Assembly (NCBI GenBank): GCA_021774615.1
Contig: JAJFIW010000007.1
Coordinates: 1 to 43,605, forward strand
Origin: Alphaproteobacteria bacterium
GTDB lineage: Bacteria; Pseudomonadota; Alphaproteobacteria; UBA1280; UBA6503
Reading direction: 5' to 3'
DNA length: 43,605 nucleotides
A model generated the notes under the pieces. That model was not told the DNA's origin, did no database searches, and worked only from the letters and a program-made list of their open reading frames with translations. Shown piece by piece: positions 1-7,397 of this stretch (position 1 is the stretch's first letter; every line of letters starts with the position of its first letter). A program made the translations under genes and the position numbers.

Positions 1-114
1 ATATCTTGGCCTGTTGTTGGGCAGAGCTATAGTTAAATTAAACAGCAACTAAGCATGTAGTACTTGTCGTGCCACACATTTCGGACGCGGGTTCGACTCC
101 CGCCGCCTCCACCA
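1..114 (+). ncRNA. ssrA: tmRNA (ssrA), 3' part only
   Basis: The segment ends in a T-arm (GCGGG, loop TTCGACT, CCCGC), the 3' acceptor strand CGCCTCC and an encoded CCA at 112-114. The preceding ACTAAGCATGTAGTAC and ATTTCGGACGCGGG strings match the helix-2/T-arm region of gammaproteobacterial one-piece tmRNA as I remember E. coli ssrA. tmRNA with SmpB rescues stalled ribosomes and tags the nascent chain. The tag reading frame and 5' half lie upstream of the window. No partner 5' acceptor strand (GGAGGCG-like) follows the CCA, so a circularly permuted two-piece gene is unlikely. A plain tRNA is excluded because no anticodon arm precedes the T-arm. Confidence 0.92.
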
Positions 115-143
115 AAACGTACATCTATACCATCCCATAAAGA

Positions 144-169
144 CCATTAACCCTTTGTTAAACAAAGGG
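144..169 (+). terminator. tmRNA-proximal hairpin, copy 1 of a 26-bp repeat
   Basis: CCCTTTGT, loop TAA, ACAAAGGG forms an 8-bp hairpin about 37 nt after the tmRNA CCA end. The run after it (CTTTGAATAC) is only weakly T-rich. The 26-bp segment that contains it recurs exactly at 1260-1285, on the far side of the phosphotransferase gene. The likely role is tmRNA transcription termination. Confidence 0.6.
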
Positions 170-220
170 CTTTGAATACAAAAATTATCAGACCAGATCT
201 TACTTAAAGTAAGAAAGAAA

Positions 221-1165
221 TTATAATATCTCTTTAAAATATTTAAATTTCTTATACATATAGGATCTCATCTTTACACCTGAAATATCTGGAGAGTATT
301 CAGATTCCAACTTATCCATAAAGTAGGTAGAAGAGTCTGCAAGTGTAGAAAAAAGAACCCAGGCTTTAATATCATTCTCATCAATACTATGAACACTTTT
401 ATAACCATCTAGAAAATTATGCCACACATCATCCCAATGTTGATCTGCACCATCAGGTAAAGACCATTCAACAAGTGCATGTGCAAGGTCTTTTATTGCG
501 TATCCCTCACATGACCAGTCAAAGTCTAATACAGCAACAACGTTATCACCAGATACTAGAATGTTTTGTGCGCGATAATCATTATGTATAATCTGCTTTT
601 TATTGTCCAAGTTCTCTTTATATCCCTGATATCGGCTCAATACACTTTTAACATCATCCATGAAAAAAATAGCACCATCATAGAATTTTAAAAAATTTGA
701 CTGGATCTCTAGAATGCGTAACAACTCTCCTTCTATTTTTCGATTAGGCATATTCTCAGGAGAATAGGTAGAAGTGATATTATGCAGTTCTGCAAGCTTT
801 ACGCCTGCATTAAAACAAACATCCAGTTTGGGCTTAATACCTTTGCCTATTTGAATAGAATCTGAATCAACCCATCTTTGTAGAACTATGGGATTATTAT
901 CAAATAAAGAATAATATTCCCCACTATCTGTTATCTGTACAGATGGCACAGGAAATCCTTCCTTTTCAAGAAAGTTGCATAACCTTAGCTCAAATTCAAT
1001 TTCACTAGTGTTTTTATCACGCTTACTTACCCTAGCGGAAAATGATCCCTGGTTGGTATTAAGCTTATAGACACAATTGTCCCAACCATCCTGAATAACT
1101 TCAATACTATTAAAGCTCTTGCAGTATTTAGACTCTAAGAAGTCTTTAAGATTTTGAATGTTCAC
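221..1165 (-). CDS. phosphotransferase family protein (APH/choline kinase fold)
   Basis: A 314-residue kinase-like protein. The catalytic loop HNDYRAQNIL (His-Asn-Asp, with the later Asn) and the metal-binding LDFDW motif identify the APH/choline-kinase superfamily, which transfers a phosphate from ATP or GTP to small hydroxylated substrates such as aminoglycosides, choline, homoserine or fructosamine. The N-terminal half carries a nucleotide-binding beta-sheet with a likely lysine near RVSKRD. The substrate cannot be told from sequence, and nothing shows antibiotic resistance. The start is GTG, with AAGG 11 nt upstream and a second AGAAGG touching the start. The gene stands alone, antisense to the tmRNA, and is bracketed by duplicated terminator hairpins, which hints that it was inserted as a unit. 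Confidence 0.85.
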   Translation of the reverse strand: MNIQNLKDFLESKYCKSFNSIEVIQDGWDNCVYKLNTNQGSFSARVSKRDKNTSEIEFELRLCNFLEKEGFPVPSVQITDSGEYYSLFDNNPIVLQRWVDSDSIQIGKGIKPKLDVCFNAGVKLAELHNITSTYSPENMPNRKIEGELLRILEIQSNFLKFYDGAIFFMDDVKSVLSRYQGYKENLDNKKQIIHNDYRAQNILVSGDNVVAVLDFDWSCEGYAIKDLAHALVEWSLPDGADQHWDDVWHNFLDGYKSVHSIDENDIKAWVLFSTLADSSTYFMDKLESEYSPDISGVKMRSYMYKKFKYFKEIL

Positions 1166-1259
1166 CTTCTATACAACCTTTTTATAAAGCTGCTTAGTCA
1201 TATCTGACCAAGGGATAATTTTTTATTGTTTGTAGCATATTAATACAGCCTCATACAAT

Positions 1260-1285
1260 CCATTAACCCTTTGTTAAACAAAGGG
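1260..1285. repeat. terminator hairpin, copy 2 of the 26-bp repeat
   Basis: Exact copy of 144-169. Here the hairpin is followed on the + strand by TTTTATTATATTT, a much better terminator tail than at copy 1. On the - strand it lies 6 nt after the stop codon of the response regulator, so it may serve that operon too. Weaker similarity extends upstream of both copies (a CATA-rich stretch). Confidence 0.75.
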
Positions 1286-1290
1286 TTTTA

Positions 1291-1728
1291 TTATATTTGG
1301 TGGGTTTTGTATTTTTCGAAGAATTTTTCTAGATCGGCTTTTCTTACTGGTTTGGGGAGGCAGTAGTCAAAACCATTTTTTTTGTATTTTAGAAGGTCGC
1401 TAGATGCGATATCACCATTTGTATCTACAAATATTTCTGCTGAATATGCTATCATTTTTGTTATTGGTTTGTCTTCAATTGCTTCTCTACGTCTAATCTC
1501 TCTTGCAACTTGCAGCCCATCCATACCATCGGGCATTCTTATATCTAAAAATATTAGCTCAAATTGGTGCAGCTCGTACTCTTTTATAGCTTCGGGGCCT
1601 GAGTCTGCGATAGATATTTCAAAATCTACCCCAAAATCCTCACCAATCATCTGTAGCATTTCCGAAAGAACCATAATACCGATTTTATAGTCATCTACTA
1701 TTAAAGCCCTTATTTTGGGCATAATCAT
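1291..1728 (-). CDS. single-domain response regulator (CheY-like receiver)
   Basis: A 145-residue receiver domain with no output domain. The acidic pair is D12-D13, the phospho-acceptor is D62 (in FLDIRMPDGMDG) and the conserved lysine is K126 (in LPKP). Its start overlaps the Hpt stop by four bases (ATGA), so translation is probably coupled. With the upstream Hpt and hybrid kinase it completes a His-Asp-His-Asp relay. A single-domain receiver acts by protein-protein contact or as a phosphate sink, and the target is not encoded nearby. There is a two-residue insertion after the phospho-Asp (MPDGMDG instead of MPxMDG). A second in-frame ATG six bases downstream is an alternative start. Confidence 0.9.
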   Translation of the reverse strand: MIMPKIRALIVDDYKIGIMVLSEMLQMIGEDFGVDFEISIADSGPEAIKEYELHQFELIFLDIRMPDGMDGLQVAREIRRREAIEDKPITKMIAYSAEIFVDTNGDIASSDLLKYKKNGFDYCLPKPVRKADLEKFFEKYKTHQI

Positions 1729-2099
1729 TCTCCCTGTTCTTTGGTAAAGGCCTTCATAGCATCATTAACGGCGGCAAGCTCGTCTGGTAATGACAATACA
1801 AGCTCTTTAATACTATCTATGGAGCTCCCATCTTCTTTAGATTCTCTGGAGGTTTCTTCTATTTTTCTTGCTATCTCAGAGAGCTTCATGGCGCCCATTT
1901 GAGAACTTGAGGATTTTAGGGTGTGTGCGGGGTGAATAATAGCAGCTGCACTGTTGTCATCGTACCCCTCTTTAATAGAAAAAACATATTCTCCAGCGTC
2001 TTCTAAATAGTAGTTTACTATTTCATCAAACTTAGAAGCCATTGTTTTTTTTATATCTTCTAGAATTTCAGTGTCAAGTACTGGTAAAAGTGCTGTCAT
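1725..2099 (-). CDS. Hpt-domain histidine phosphotransfer protein
   Basis: A 124-residue, all-helical Hpt protein. H59 in HPAHTLKSSSSQMG matches the Hpt phospho-histidine box (AHxLKG-like). It would carry phosphate from the receiver of the neighbouring hybrid kinase to the single-domain regulator encoded immediately downstream. It is the middle gene of a three-gene operon: 50 nt separate it from the kinase stop, and it overlaps the regulator start by four bases. There is no membrane segment, so it is cytoplasmic. Confidence 0.9.
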   Translation of the reverse strand: MTALLPVLDTEILEDIKKTMASKFDEIVNYYLEDAGEYVFSIKEGYDDNSAAAIIHPAHTLKSSSSQMGAMKLSEIARKIEETSRESKEDGSSIDSIKELVLSLPDELAAVNDAMKAFTKEQGE

Positions 2100-2149
2100 T
2101 TTATAAAAGTCTCTATCTTATTGTTAAGGATACATTCTAAACATCTTAT

Positions 2150-5100
2150 TTAGGAAGATGCAACCCACTTCAAGATCTTATCTTTAACATCTTTTTTATG
2201 GACTGGTTTTGACAAATAATCTTGCATGCCTGCAGCGATACATTTCTCTGAGTCTTCCTCCATCGCATTAGCAGTAAGGGCAATAATTGGAATATCTGAT
2301 AAATCTCCATTCTTCTTCATTTCACAAATCTTTCTTGTAGCCTCATAGCCATCCATGTTGGGCATATGGCAATCCATAAGAACAACTTGGTATTTTTTAT
2401 CATTTTTTAACATGCTAAGAGCTTCTATACCATCTTTGGCAACTTCAACTATGCCTCCCATACTTTGTATCATCTCCATTGCCATTGCACGGTTAACTCT
2501 GTTGTCTTCTACTAGTAAAATAGAAATATCGGTTAAATCTTTTTCTCCTCCTACTATGGCTAGTTTATAATCCTCTTTATCACCTAAGGTCTTGCCTTCT
2601 ATAATATCTAAAATGGATTTAGCCAGATTGCCCCGATGTATAGGCTTTGGTAGCCACCCTGTTACCTTAGCTTTATGTAATTCCTCTACTATATTGCCAC
2701 CACTCATCAAGCTAAAGACAATAACTGGAATGTCTGACAATTCTTTGTCATTACGTATTTCCTTACAAAGTTCAGCACCGTTCATTTTATCCATATGATA
2801 ATTAGTTAGGACTATATTAAAAGCATTGTCTGTGCCACTGTTCTTGCGCAATAAGTCCAAAGCCTCTTCTGCGCTACAAACAGCTGTACTACGAACATTC
2901 ATGGTCTGTAGTTGTTCTATAATTATAGGGTGATACTCTTTAAGATTATCAACAACCAGAATGTTAGTTCCATCAGGAATTTTTGTATCCATAGAATCTT
3001 CTGGGACTTCATCGTCTATTGGTAACATCATAGTGCCCCAAAATGTAGACCCTTCACCTTCTTTGCTAATAATGCCTACTTCACCACCCATTGCTAATAT
3101 TACTTCTTTAAATATATTTAGCCCTAGCCCTGTACCACCATATTTACGAGTAGTAGAAGTGTCAGCCTGTGAAAATTTCTCAAATATTTTCTTTTGTTTA
3201 GATTCAGGAATTCCAATACCAGTATCTGTAACTTCTAATTTAATTGTGCTATAGCCTTCTATGTTACAAGGAAGCTCGCTGACTGTAACAAGTATATAAC
3301 CATCATGCGTAAACTTAATTGCATTACCCACAAGGTTAATAATAACCTGACGTATACGCATCATGTCGCCAATTAAGAACTTTCTCGTGCCTGGGACATA
3401 ACGCATAATAACCTCAAGGCCTTCTTCTCTACCGCTAGGTGCAAGCATGTCTATAGCGTCTTCGATCAAGCTCTCGAGGTTAATTGGTTGTGAATTTAAA
3501 ATTAACTGACCTGCTTCGATTTTAGAAAAATCTAAAATTTCATTAATTATTTCAAGCAGGCTATCTGCTGATGACAATATGGTACGTGCATAATAGGATT
3601 GTTGTTCATCAAGATTGGTTTCCAACATTATCTCTGTCATACCTATTACGCCGTTCATTGGCGTGCGTATTTCATGGCTCATGCTAGCTAGGAAGTCGCT
3701 CTTCATTTTATTGGCTTCTTCGGCTTGTTCTTTAGCTATAGTTAGTTCTAATTGCTGTCCTTCTAGCTGCCCCATGTAAGAGTTTAATTTAGCTTCTTGC
3801 TCAACTTTGTCGCTAACGTCTCTTAAGAACCCTGTAAAAAGTGTTTCATTGGGTAAGTCAACTGCAGCTACAGATAATTCACAAGGGAAAATATTACCAT
3901 TTTTATGTCTTGCGTTTACTTCTCGGCCAACACCTATAACTTTAGCTTCTCTTGTTTTTAGATAATTCTGTAAATAGCCATCATGTTTTTCTTTGTGGGG
4001 GGAAGGCATTAACATATTTATATTATTACCAACTAGTTCTTCTACTGAATAACCAAATGTTTTACATGCAGCGGCATTAGCGCTAAGAACGGTACCATCA
4101 CTTTTAATTGTAAATACAGCATCTTTTGCAGTACTAAGAATTGCATTAGCACGAGCTTCACTTTCAAGAATGTTCTCCTCGTATTTAATCCGATCAATAA
4201 ACTGGCTAATTTGTGTACAAATAGTTAAAAACGTAGCTAATAAGTTGGCATCAGATTGTATTTTATTTGTTGCAAAGAACTCCATAACAGCGATAACTCT
4301 ACCATCAACCTCAATGGGGATTCCTAAAGCTGATATAAGCCCTGCGTCTACTAATGCTTTCTTTCGTGGGAAATTATTATCATTACTAATATCACCAACC
4401 CATGATGGTTTACATCTTTCGTATACTCGCCCTGGAAGACCCTTGCCTTTTGGAAAAGTTGTGCTACTTGTAAGTTCTTTAATATTATCAACGTCTAAGT
4501 CTGTGTTTATACACCAAATATCTGCTGGCTCCATTAATGAAGTGTCTTCGTTATATAAATAAATATGCCCAATCGGCCAATCCATATAACGACACATACC
4601 ATTTAAAGTAATCTGTAATGCATCTTCAGTATCTTTAGCTAAAGATATTTCGTATAAAATATCATTATAAATTCGTAGTTTTTCTGATTCTTGTTCTGAG
4701 TTATCTTTAAGCTTAATATTTCTTAAAAAACTATACCCATACAAAATACTGAAAAGCATAAGAAATGCTATAGTAGCCATTAAAACTTTGGAAAAGCTAT
4801 CAAAATCAGATAGCCTTTCATCTTGCTCCTTAATGAATAAAATTTCTTTATCTCGAAAAATTTTAGTTGCTATAGTTATTAATTCTAGAAGATCATCATA
4901 TTTATCATTTATATTAGTAAGGTGTTTATGCGCATTATCCATATCTCCACCCGCATAAGAGCCAAACGCAAGAGCTATTTCTTTTTCTATCTGCCCAAAT
5001 TTCAACAATATATCATTGATATAAGGAACTTCTTCATTTTGCTCTTTTAATAAAGAAAGCATTTCAAAAATATTTTTATTAAACTTCTGAGCACTCTCAT

Positions 5101-5350
5101 AAATATATATTTTTTCTTGTTCTAAACTATTGTTATAAAACATAGTATTTGCAGATTGATTAACTTTCCCTGCTAAGTTAGATGCCTCTAGCAACCCATG
5201 ATGAGCCTGAGACCAATAAGAGTTAGAGTTTATAGATTCAGAATATGAGCTCTTCATTTGTAAAAACATAGCAAATATAGCAACAAATATGATTATGCTT
5301 ATAATAAATATATATACCCAGCTCTGTATTAGTAGTTTTCCTAACTTCAT
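2150..5350 (-). CDS. membrane hybrid sensor histidine kinase (GAF-PAS-HisKA-HATPase-REC-REC)
   Basis: A 1066-residue kinase, numbered from the ATG at 5350, which has GGGG seven bases upstream; a TTG two codons earlier is possible. TM1 is about 11-32, a helical periplasmic region about 33-187, TM2 about 188-209, GAF about 223-393 and PAS about 400-515. The H-box SHEIRTP has phospho-H559, followed by the N-box INLVGNAIKF and G-boxes DTGIGIP and GGTGLGL. The first receiver (about 796-910) has Asn (N850) where the phospho-Asp should be and D-N in the acidic pair, though its lysine is kept. The second (about 942-1055) is intact with D993 in LMDCHMPNMDG. Phosphate should therefore leave through the second receiver to the Hpt encoded next. 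The ligand is unknown. Confidence 0.93.
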   Translation of the reverse strand: MKLGKLLIQSWVYIFIISIIIFVAIFAMFLQMKSSYSESINSNSYWSQAHHGLLEASNLAGKVNQSANTMFYNNSLEQEKIYIYESAQKFNKNIFEMLSLLKEQNEEVPYINDILLKFGQIEKEIALAFGSYAGGDMDNAHKHLTNINDKYDDLLELITIATKIFRDKEILFIKEQDERLSDFDSFSKVLMATIAFLMLFSILYGYSFLRNIKLKDNSEQESEKLRIYNDILYEISLAKDTEDALQITLNGMCRYMDWPIGHIYLYNEDTSLMEPADIWCINTDLDVDNIKELTSSTTFPKGKGLPGRVYERCKPSWVGDISNDNNFPRKKALVDAGLISALGIPIEVDGRVIAVMEFFATNKIQSDANLLATFLTICTQISQFIDRIKYEENILESEARANAILSTAKDAVFTIKSDGTVLSANAAACKTFGYSVEELVGNNINMLMPSPHKEKHDGYLQNYLKTREAKVIGVGREVNARHKNGNIFPCELSVAAVDLPNETLFTGFLRDVSDKVEQEAKLNSYMGQLEGQQLELTIAKEQAEEANKMKSDFLASMSHEIRTPMNGVIGMTEIMLETNLDEQQSYYARTILSSADSLLEIINEILDFSKIEAGQLILNSQPINLESLIEDAIDMLAPSGREEGLEVIMRYVPGTRKFLIGDMMRIRQVIINLVGNAIKFTHDGYILVTVSELPCNIEGYSTIKLEVTDTGIGIPESKQKKIFEKFSQADTSTTRKYGGTGLGLNIFKEVILAMGGEVGIISKEGEGSTFWGTMMLPIDDEVPEDSMDTKIPDGTNILVVDNLKEYHPIIIEQLQTMNVRSTAVCSAEEALDLLRKNSGTDNAFNIVLTNYHMDKMNGAELCKEIRNDKELSDIPVIVFSLMSGGNIVEELHKAKVTGWLPKPIHRGNLAKSILDIIEGKTLGDKEDYKLAIVGGEKDLTDISILLVEDNRVNRAMAMEMIQSMGGIVEVAKDGIEALSMLKNDKKYQVVLMDCHMPNMDGYEATRKICEMKKNGDLSDIPIIALTANAMEEDSEKCIAAGMQDYLSKPVHKKDVKDKILKWVASS

Positions 5351-5428
5351 AACCAAACCCCAAATGTTTCCTAAAGCCTAATATTGCTCATTATTGTTAT
5401 AAACCTTTACAAGCAACAGAAGAACAAG

Positions 5429-5473
5429 TATATCAGCGTACGCTACCACTATAGCGGGTAATACGCTGATATA
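5429..5473. other. nested inverted repeat between the MarR and kinase genes
   Basis: TATATCAGCGTA (5429-5440) pairs perfectly with TACGCTGATATA (5462-5473). Inside, CGCTA (5441-5445) pairs with TAGCG (5452-5456) around CCACTA. It lies after the MarR stop and before the kinase start, both on the - strand. No T-run follows on either strand, so it is not a standard intrinsic terminator. It may be an operator for the kinase operon, an mRNA processing or stability element, or part of a small RNA. The rest of the 256-base gap shows nothing else I can support. Confidence 0.6.
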
Positions 5474-5612
5474 TGCCTAATATTAAACACATACAAGTCT
5501 ATACATCTAATATCATCTTGATATATATAGATATTATTGTATTCCGCACAAATGTAAAAGCTTAACCATTATACATATTATTACTGGTATTTATATTATA
5601 AGAAATCGTCTC

Positions 5613-6224
5613 CTATGAAGCTTTATTTATATGCTCAGGGCAGTCTATTCTAATTTCTGATATCTTGAGTGGTGCTCCAACTAGGTTGCAATAATGAGAG
5701 GTACCTTTTTTATGGTTCTCGCCAAAGTGCTCACACGTAAAACACATCCGCACAGGAACAGCACCCGTAAACTGTAGTTTGTTAATAAGTAGAATAAGCC
5801 CTTTCCAGACAACAGAAATCTCTTCGTCTTCCATGTCTTCTATTGCAGATTCAATCCTAGCCGTCAAGCCAGACAAAGATTCAACTCTATCTCTACCACT
5901 ATCTGTAAGGACTAAAGAGAAAGAGCGAGCATCTTTAGGATCCTTACCCTTCTCTAATAATCTCTTTTTTAGCAAAGCCCCTACAGCATCGCTCACAGTT
6001 GGCTTTGTAATAGAAAACTCCTGAGCAAGTAAAGAAACAGTACACTGCTCAGCATTATGGTGTGCAATAAATAATAAAATTTGGGTCTGTAGAGGGCTTA
6101 TTTTAAGAGGCTTTGATTCATCAACAAGTAGAGAACGAAACATAGTAGACAAACGTTCTACTCCAACAATAATCTTGGCTTTTTCATTTGTAGCTTGTTC
6201 TTCTCTATCAAAAGCATTTATCAT
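5613..6224 (-). CDS. MarR-family regulator with C-terminal cysteine cluster
   Basis: A 203-residue protein. Residues about 40-150 form a winged-helix MarR domain (TKPTVSDAVGALLKKRLLEKGKDPKDARSF is cut by the recognition helix and the DxRS/F wing; only its outline is needed). The unusual part is the last 45 residues, with C161, C164, C179 and C195 plus H166, H171, H177 and H198, in the order CFTC, HYC, DCPEH. This could bind a metal or Fe-S cluster or be a thiol switch; that is inference. The ATG follows the stop of the upstream redoxin gene with no base between, so the two are co-translated. A role in sensing thiol or oxidative stress and controlling its own operon is plausible. Confidence 0.85.
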   Translation of the reverse strand: MINAFDREEQATNEKAKIIVGVERLSTMFRSLLVDESKPLKISPLQTQILLFIAHHNAEQCTVSLLAQEFSITKPTVSDAVGALLKKRLLEKGKDPKDARSFSLVLTDSGRDRVESLSGLTARIESAIEDMEDEEISVVWKGLILLINKLQFTGAVPVRMCFTCEHFGENHKKGTSHYCNLVGAPLKISEIRIDCPEHINKAS

Positions 6225-6761
6225 TTATGTACATCTTTCAAGATTACAAGCATCACTTATAGCATCATCACCCTCATTCTGGCATATTTCTCCGCTTTTT
6301 CTGAGAACCAGCGATGCAATCTTAGCACCAAGACGTAGGTTGTGGATATGACCAAAGCTTTTTGTATTAATATTCCCATCTCGATCTATTAGAATAATTG
6401 TTGGGGTACCTTGCATGTCATAAGCTTCCATTGTTTTAGGAAGTGGTCTATTGTCTCCAGCCTCATCAATAGCTACAGGGAAGGTTATCTGATATTCGTC
6501 TATAAATGCTCGTAAGCTTACTTCCTTCATTGCCTCATGATGCTCAAAAACTGTATGTATACCGATAACAACAACATCTTCATCAGAGAACATGGACTGG
6601 ACTTTTTTAGCTTGCGGTAAGCTAAACTCTACACATCCTGGGCATAGCATCTGGAAAGCTACAATCATCACGACCTTACCTCGTAACGACTCAAGAGTAA
6701 TATTATGTTTAGTATTTAACCATTTTTCAACCTGAAGCTTAGGAGCCTTTTGTAAAAACAT
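6225..6761 (-). CDS. redoxin / TlpA-like thioredoxin-fold protein
   Basis: A 178-residue thioredoxin-fold protein of the AhpC/TSA-redoxin group. C40 and C43 form a CPGC motif after VVMIVAFQML, a TlpA-like position, and GTPTIILIDRDGNI supplies the cis-Pro loop and following strands. No signal peptide is seen, so it is probably cytoplasmic. The C-terminal tail adds three cysteines (C160, C172, C177), unusual for the family. AAGGA lies eight bases before the ATG. It is the first gene of a two-gene operon with the cysteine-tailed MarR regulator. A thiol reductase or peroxidase role is likely, and the substrate is unknown. Confidence 0.82.
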   Translation of the reverse strand: MFLQKAPKLQVEKWLNTKHNITLESLRGKVVMIVAFQMLCPGCVEFSLPQAKKVQSMFSDEDVVVIGIHTVFEHHEAMKEVSLRAFIDEYQITFPVAIDEAGDNRPLPKTMEAYDMQGTPTIILIDRDGNINTKSFGHIHNLRLGAKIASLVLRKSGEICQNEGDDAISDACNLERCT

Positions 6762-6825
6762 ATATGTATCCTTTCTGCAAGGGCGCCCTAATAAATACGT
6801 AAATGTTGTATATTTATTCCCGTTA

Positions 6826-6849
6826 TTAGTTGTTAGGTATCACAACTAA
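6826..6849. promoter_or_regulatory. candidate operator of the redoxin/MarR operon
   Basis: TTAGTTGT (6826-6833) and ACAACTAA (6842-6849) are a perfect 8-bp inverted repeat with an 8-base spacer. It lies 65 bases upstream of the redoxin ATG. Size and spacing suit a dimeric winged-helix regulator, so autoregulation by the operon's MarR protein is a reasonable guess. No clean -35/-10 pair is visible beside it. Confidence 0.5.
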
Positions 6850-6957
6850 GTATGGTAATTAATATTATCAATATCAAGTATAGCGCTAATAATTACGTGG
6901 TATAAATTACTTGGGCATCAAAAGAAATACCACTATAGTTACTATTATAGTAATTTC

Positions 6958-6981
6958 TGTAAATATGTACACATGTTTACA
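6958..6981. promoter_or_regulatory. imperfect 24-base palindrome, candidate operator
   Basis: The left arm TGTAAATATGTA and right arm CACATGTTTACA match at 10 of 12 positions. The site lies 135 bases upstream of the PhnA-like start. The shape is that of a TetR- or CRP-like binding site, but the regulator is unknown. Confidence 0.4.
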
Positions 6982-7056
6982 GAGGCACATTACTCACTTA
7001 AATATTGGCAAAGCCACCATTAGACTCGTATGTGGAGTGCAAGCTACTTTGTACTC

Positions 7057-7095
7057 ATAGTCGTTATTTGTATAAGTGTTTAAGGAAACGACTAT
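7057..7095 (+). promoter_or_regulatory. leader hairpin just upstream of the PhnA-like gene
   Basis: ATAGTCGTT (7057-7065) pairs perfectly with AACGACTAT (7087-7095) across a 21-base loop, ending about ten bases before the AAGAGG ribosome-binding site of the next gene. It could be an mRNA hairpin affecting translation or an operator. Confidence 0.4.
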
Positions 7096-7115
7096 ATATA
7101 AAAGAGGATTTCACT

Positions 7116-7331
7116 ATGGAACAACCAACAAAAGATGCCAACGGCAACATATTAAACGATGGCGATGCCGTAACTCTGATAAAAGATTTAAAAGTAAAAG
7201 GCACCTCAACCACGCTAAAACGTGGCACAGTTGTAAAGAATATCCAACTAACTAATGACGCAGGCGAGATTGAAGGTAGAATTAAAGGTACCAGAATTGT
7301 TCTAAAGTCGGACTTTATGAAGAAGGCTTAA
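7116..7331 (+). CDS. PhnA/YjdM C-terminal domain protein
   Basis: 71 residues. The pattern of a D-x-N-G-N opening followed by [33 protein letters not shown] and VLKSDFMKK is that of the PhnA (YjdM) C-terminal domain, a small SH3-like barrel. Full-length YjdM has an N-terminal zinc ribbon, which is absent here. Despite the old alkylphosphonate name, the function of the family is not known. AAGAGG lies eight bases before this ATG, which is why I choose it over upstream in-frame starts. It is monocistronic and convergent with the flavoprotein gene. Confidence 0.85.
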   Translation: MEQPTKDANGNILNDGDAVTLIKDLKVKGTSTTLKRGTVVKNIQLTNDAGEIEGRIKGTRIVLKSDFMKKA

Positions 7332-7335
7332 CATA

Positions 7336-7358
7336 TGGGGTTGGCCGATATAACCCCA
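7336..7358 (+). terminator. hairpin after the PhnA-like gene
   Basis: TGGGGTT (7336-7342) pairs with AACCCCA (7352-7358). No T-run follows, so termination would be weak or factor-dependent. It sits between two convergent genes. Confidence 0.35.
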
Positions 7359-7397
7359 GCTACAAGGTACTAGCTCACTACTTGAAAGCAGACAAAT

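Larger units (their letters stand above)
6762..7115. other. intergenic region, divergent promoters with several palindromes
   Basis: These 354 bases separate the - strand redoxin/MarR operon from the + strand PhnA-like gene. They contain an 8-bp palindrome GGGCGCCC (6781-6788), a perfect inverted repeat at 6826-6849, the short palindromes ACTATAGT (6932-6939) and ACTATTATAGT (6941-6951), an imperfect 24-base palindrome at 6958-6981 and a 9-bp hairpin at 7057-7095. An in-frame upstream extension of the PhnA ORF (from 7005) has no convincing ribosome-binding site. Confidence 0.6.

Noticed and set aside
80-114. Ordinary tRNA 3' end
   Set aside because: The sequence before the T-arm matches the tmRNA helix-2 region, with no anticodon arm.
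7005-7115. 37-codon N-terminal extension of the PhnA-like protein
   Set aside because: No ribosome-binding site, no family similarity, and it crosses the leader hairpin; the ATG at 7116 has AAGAGG.
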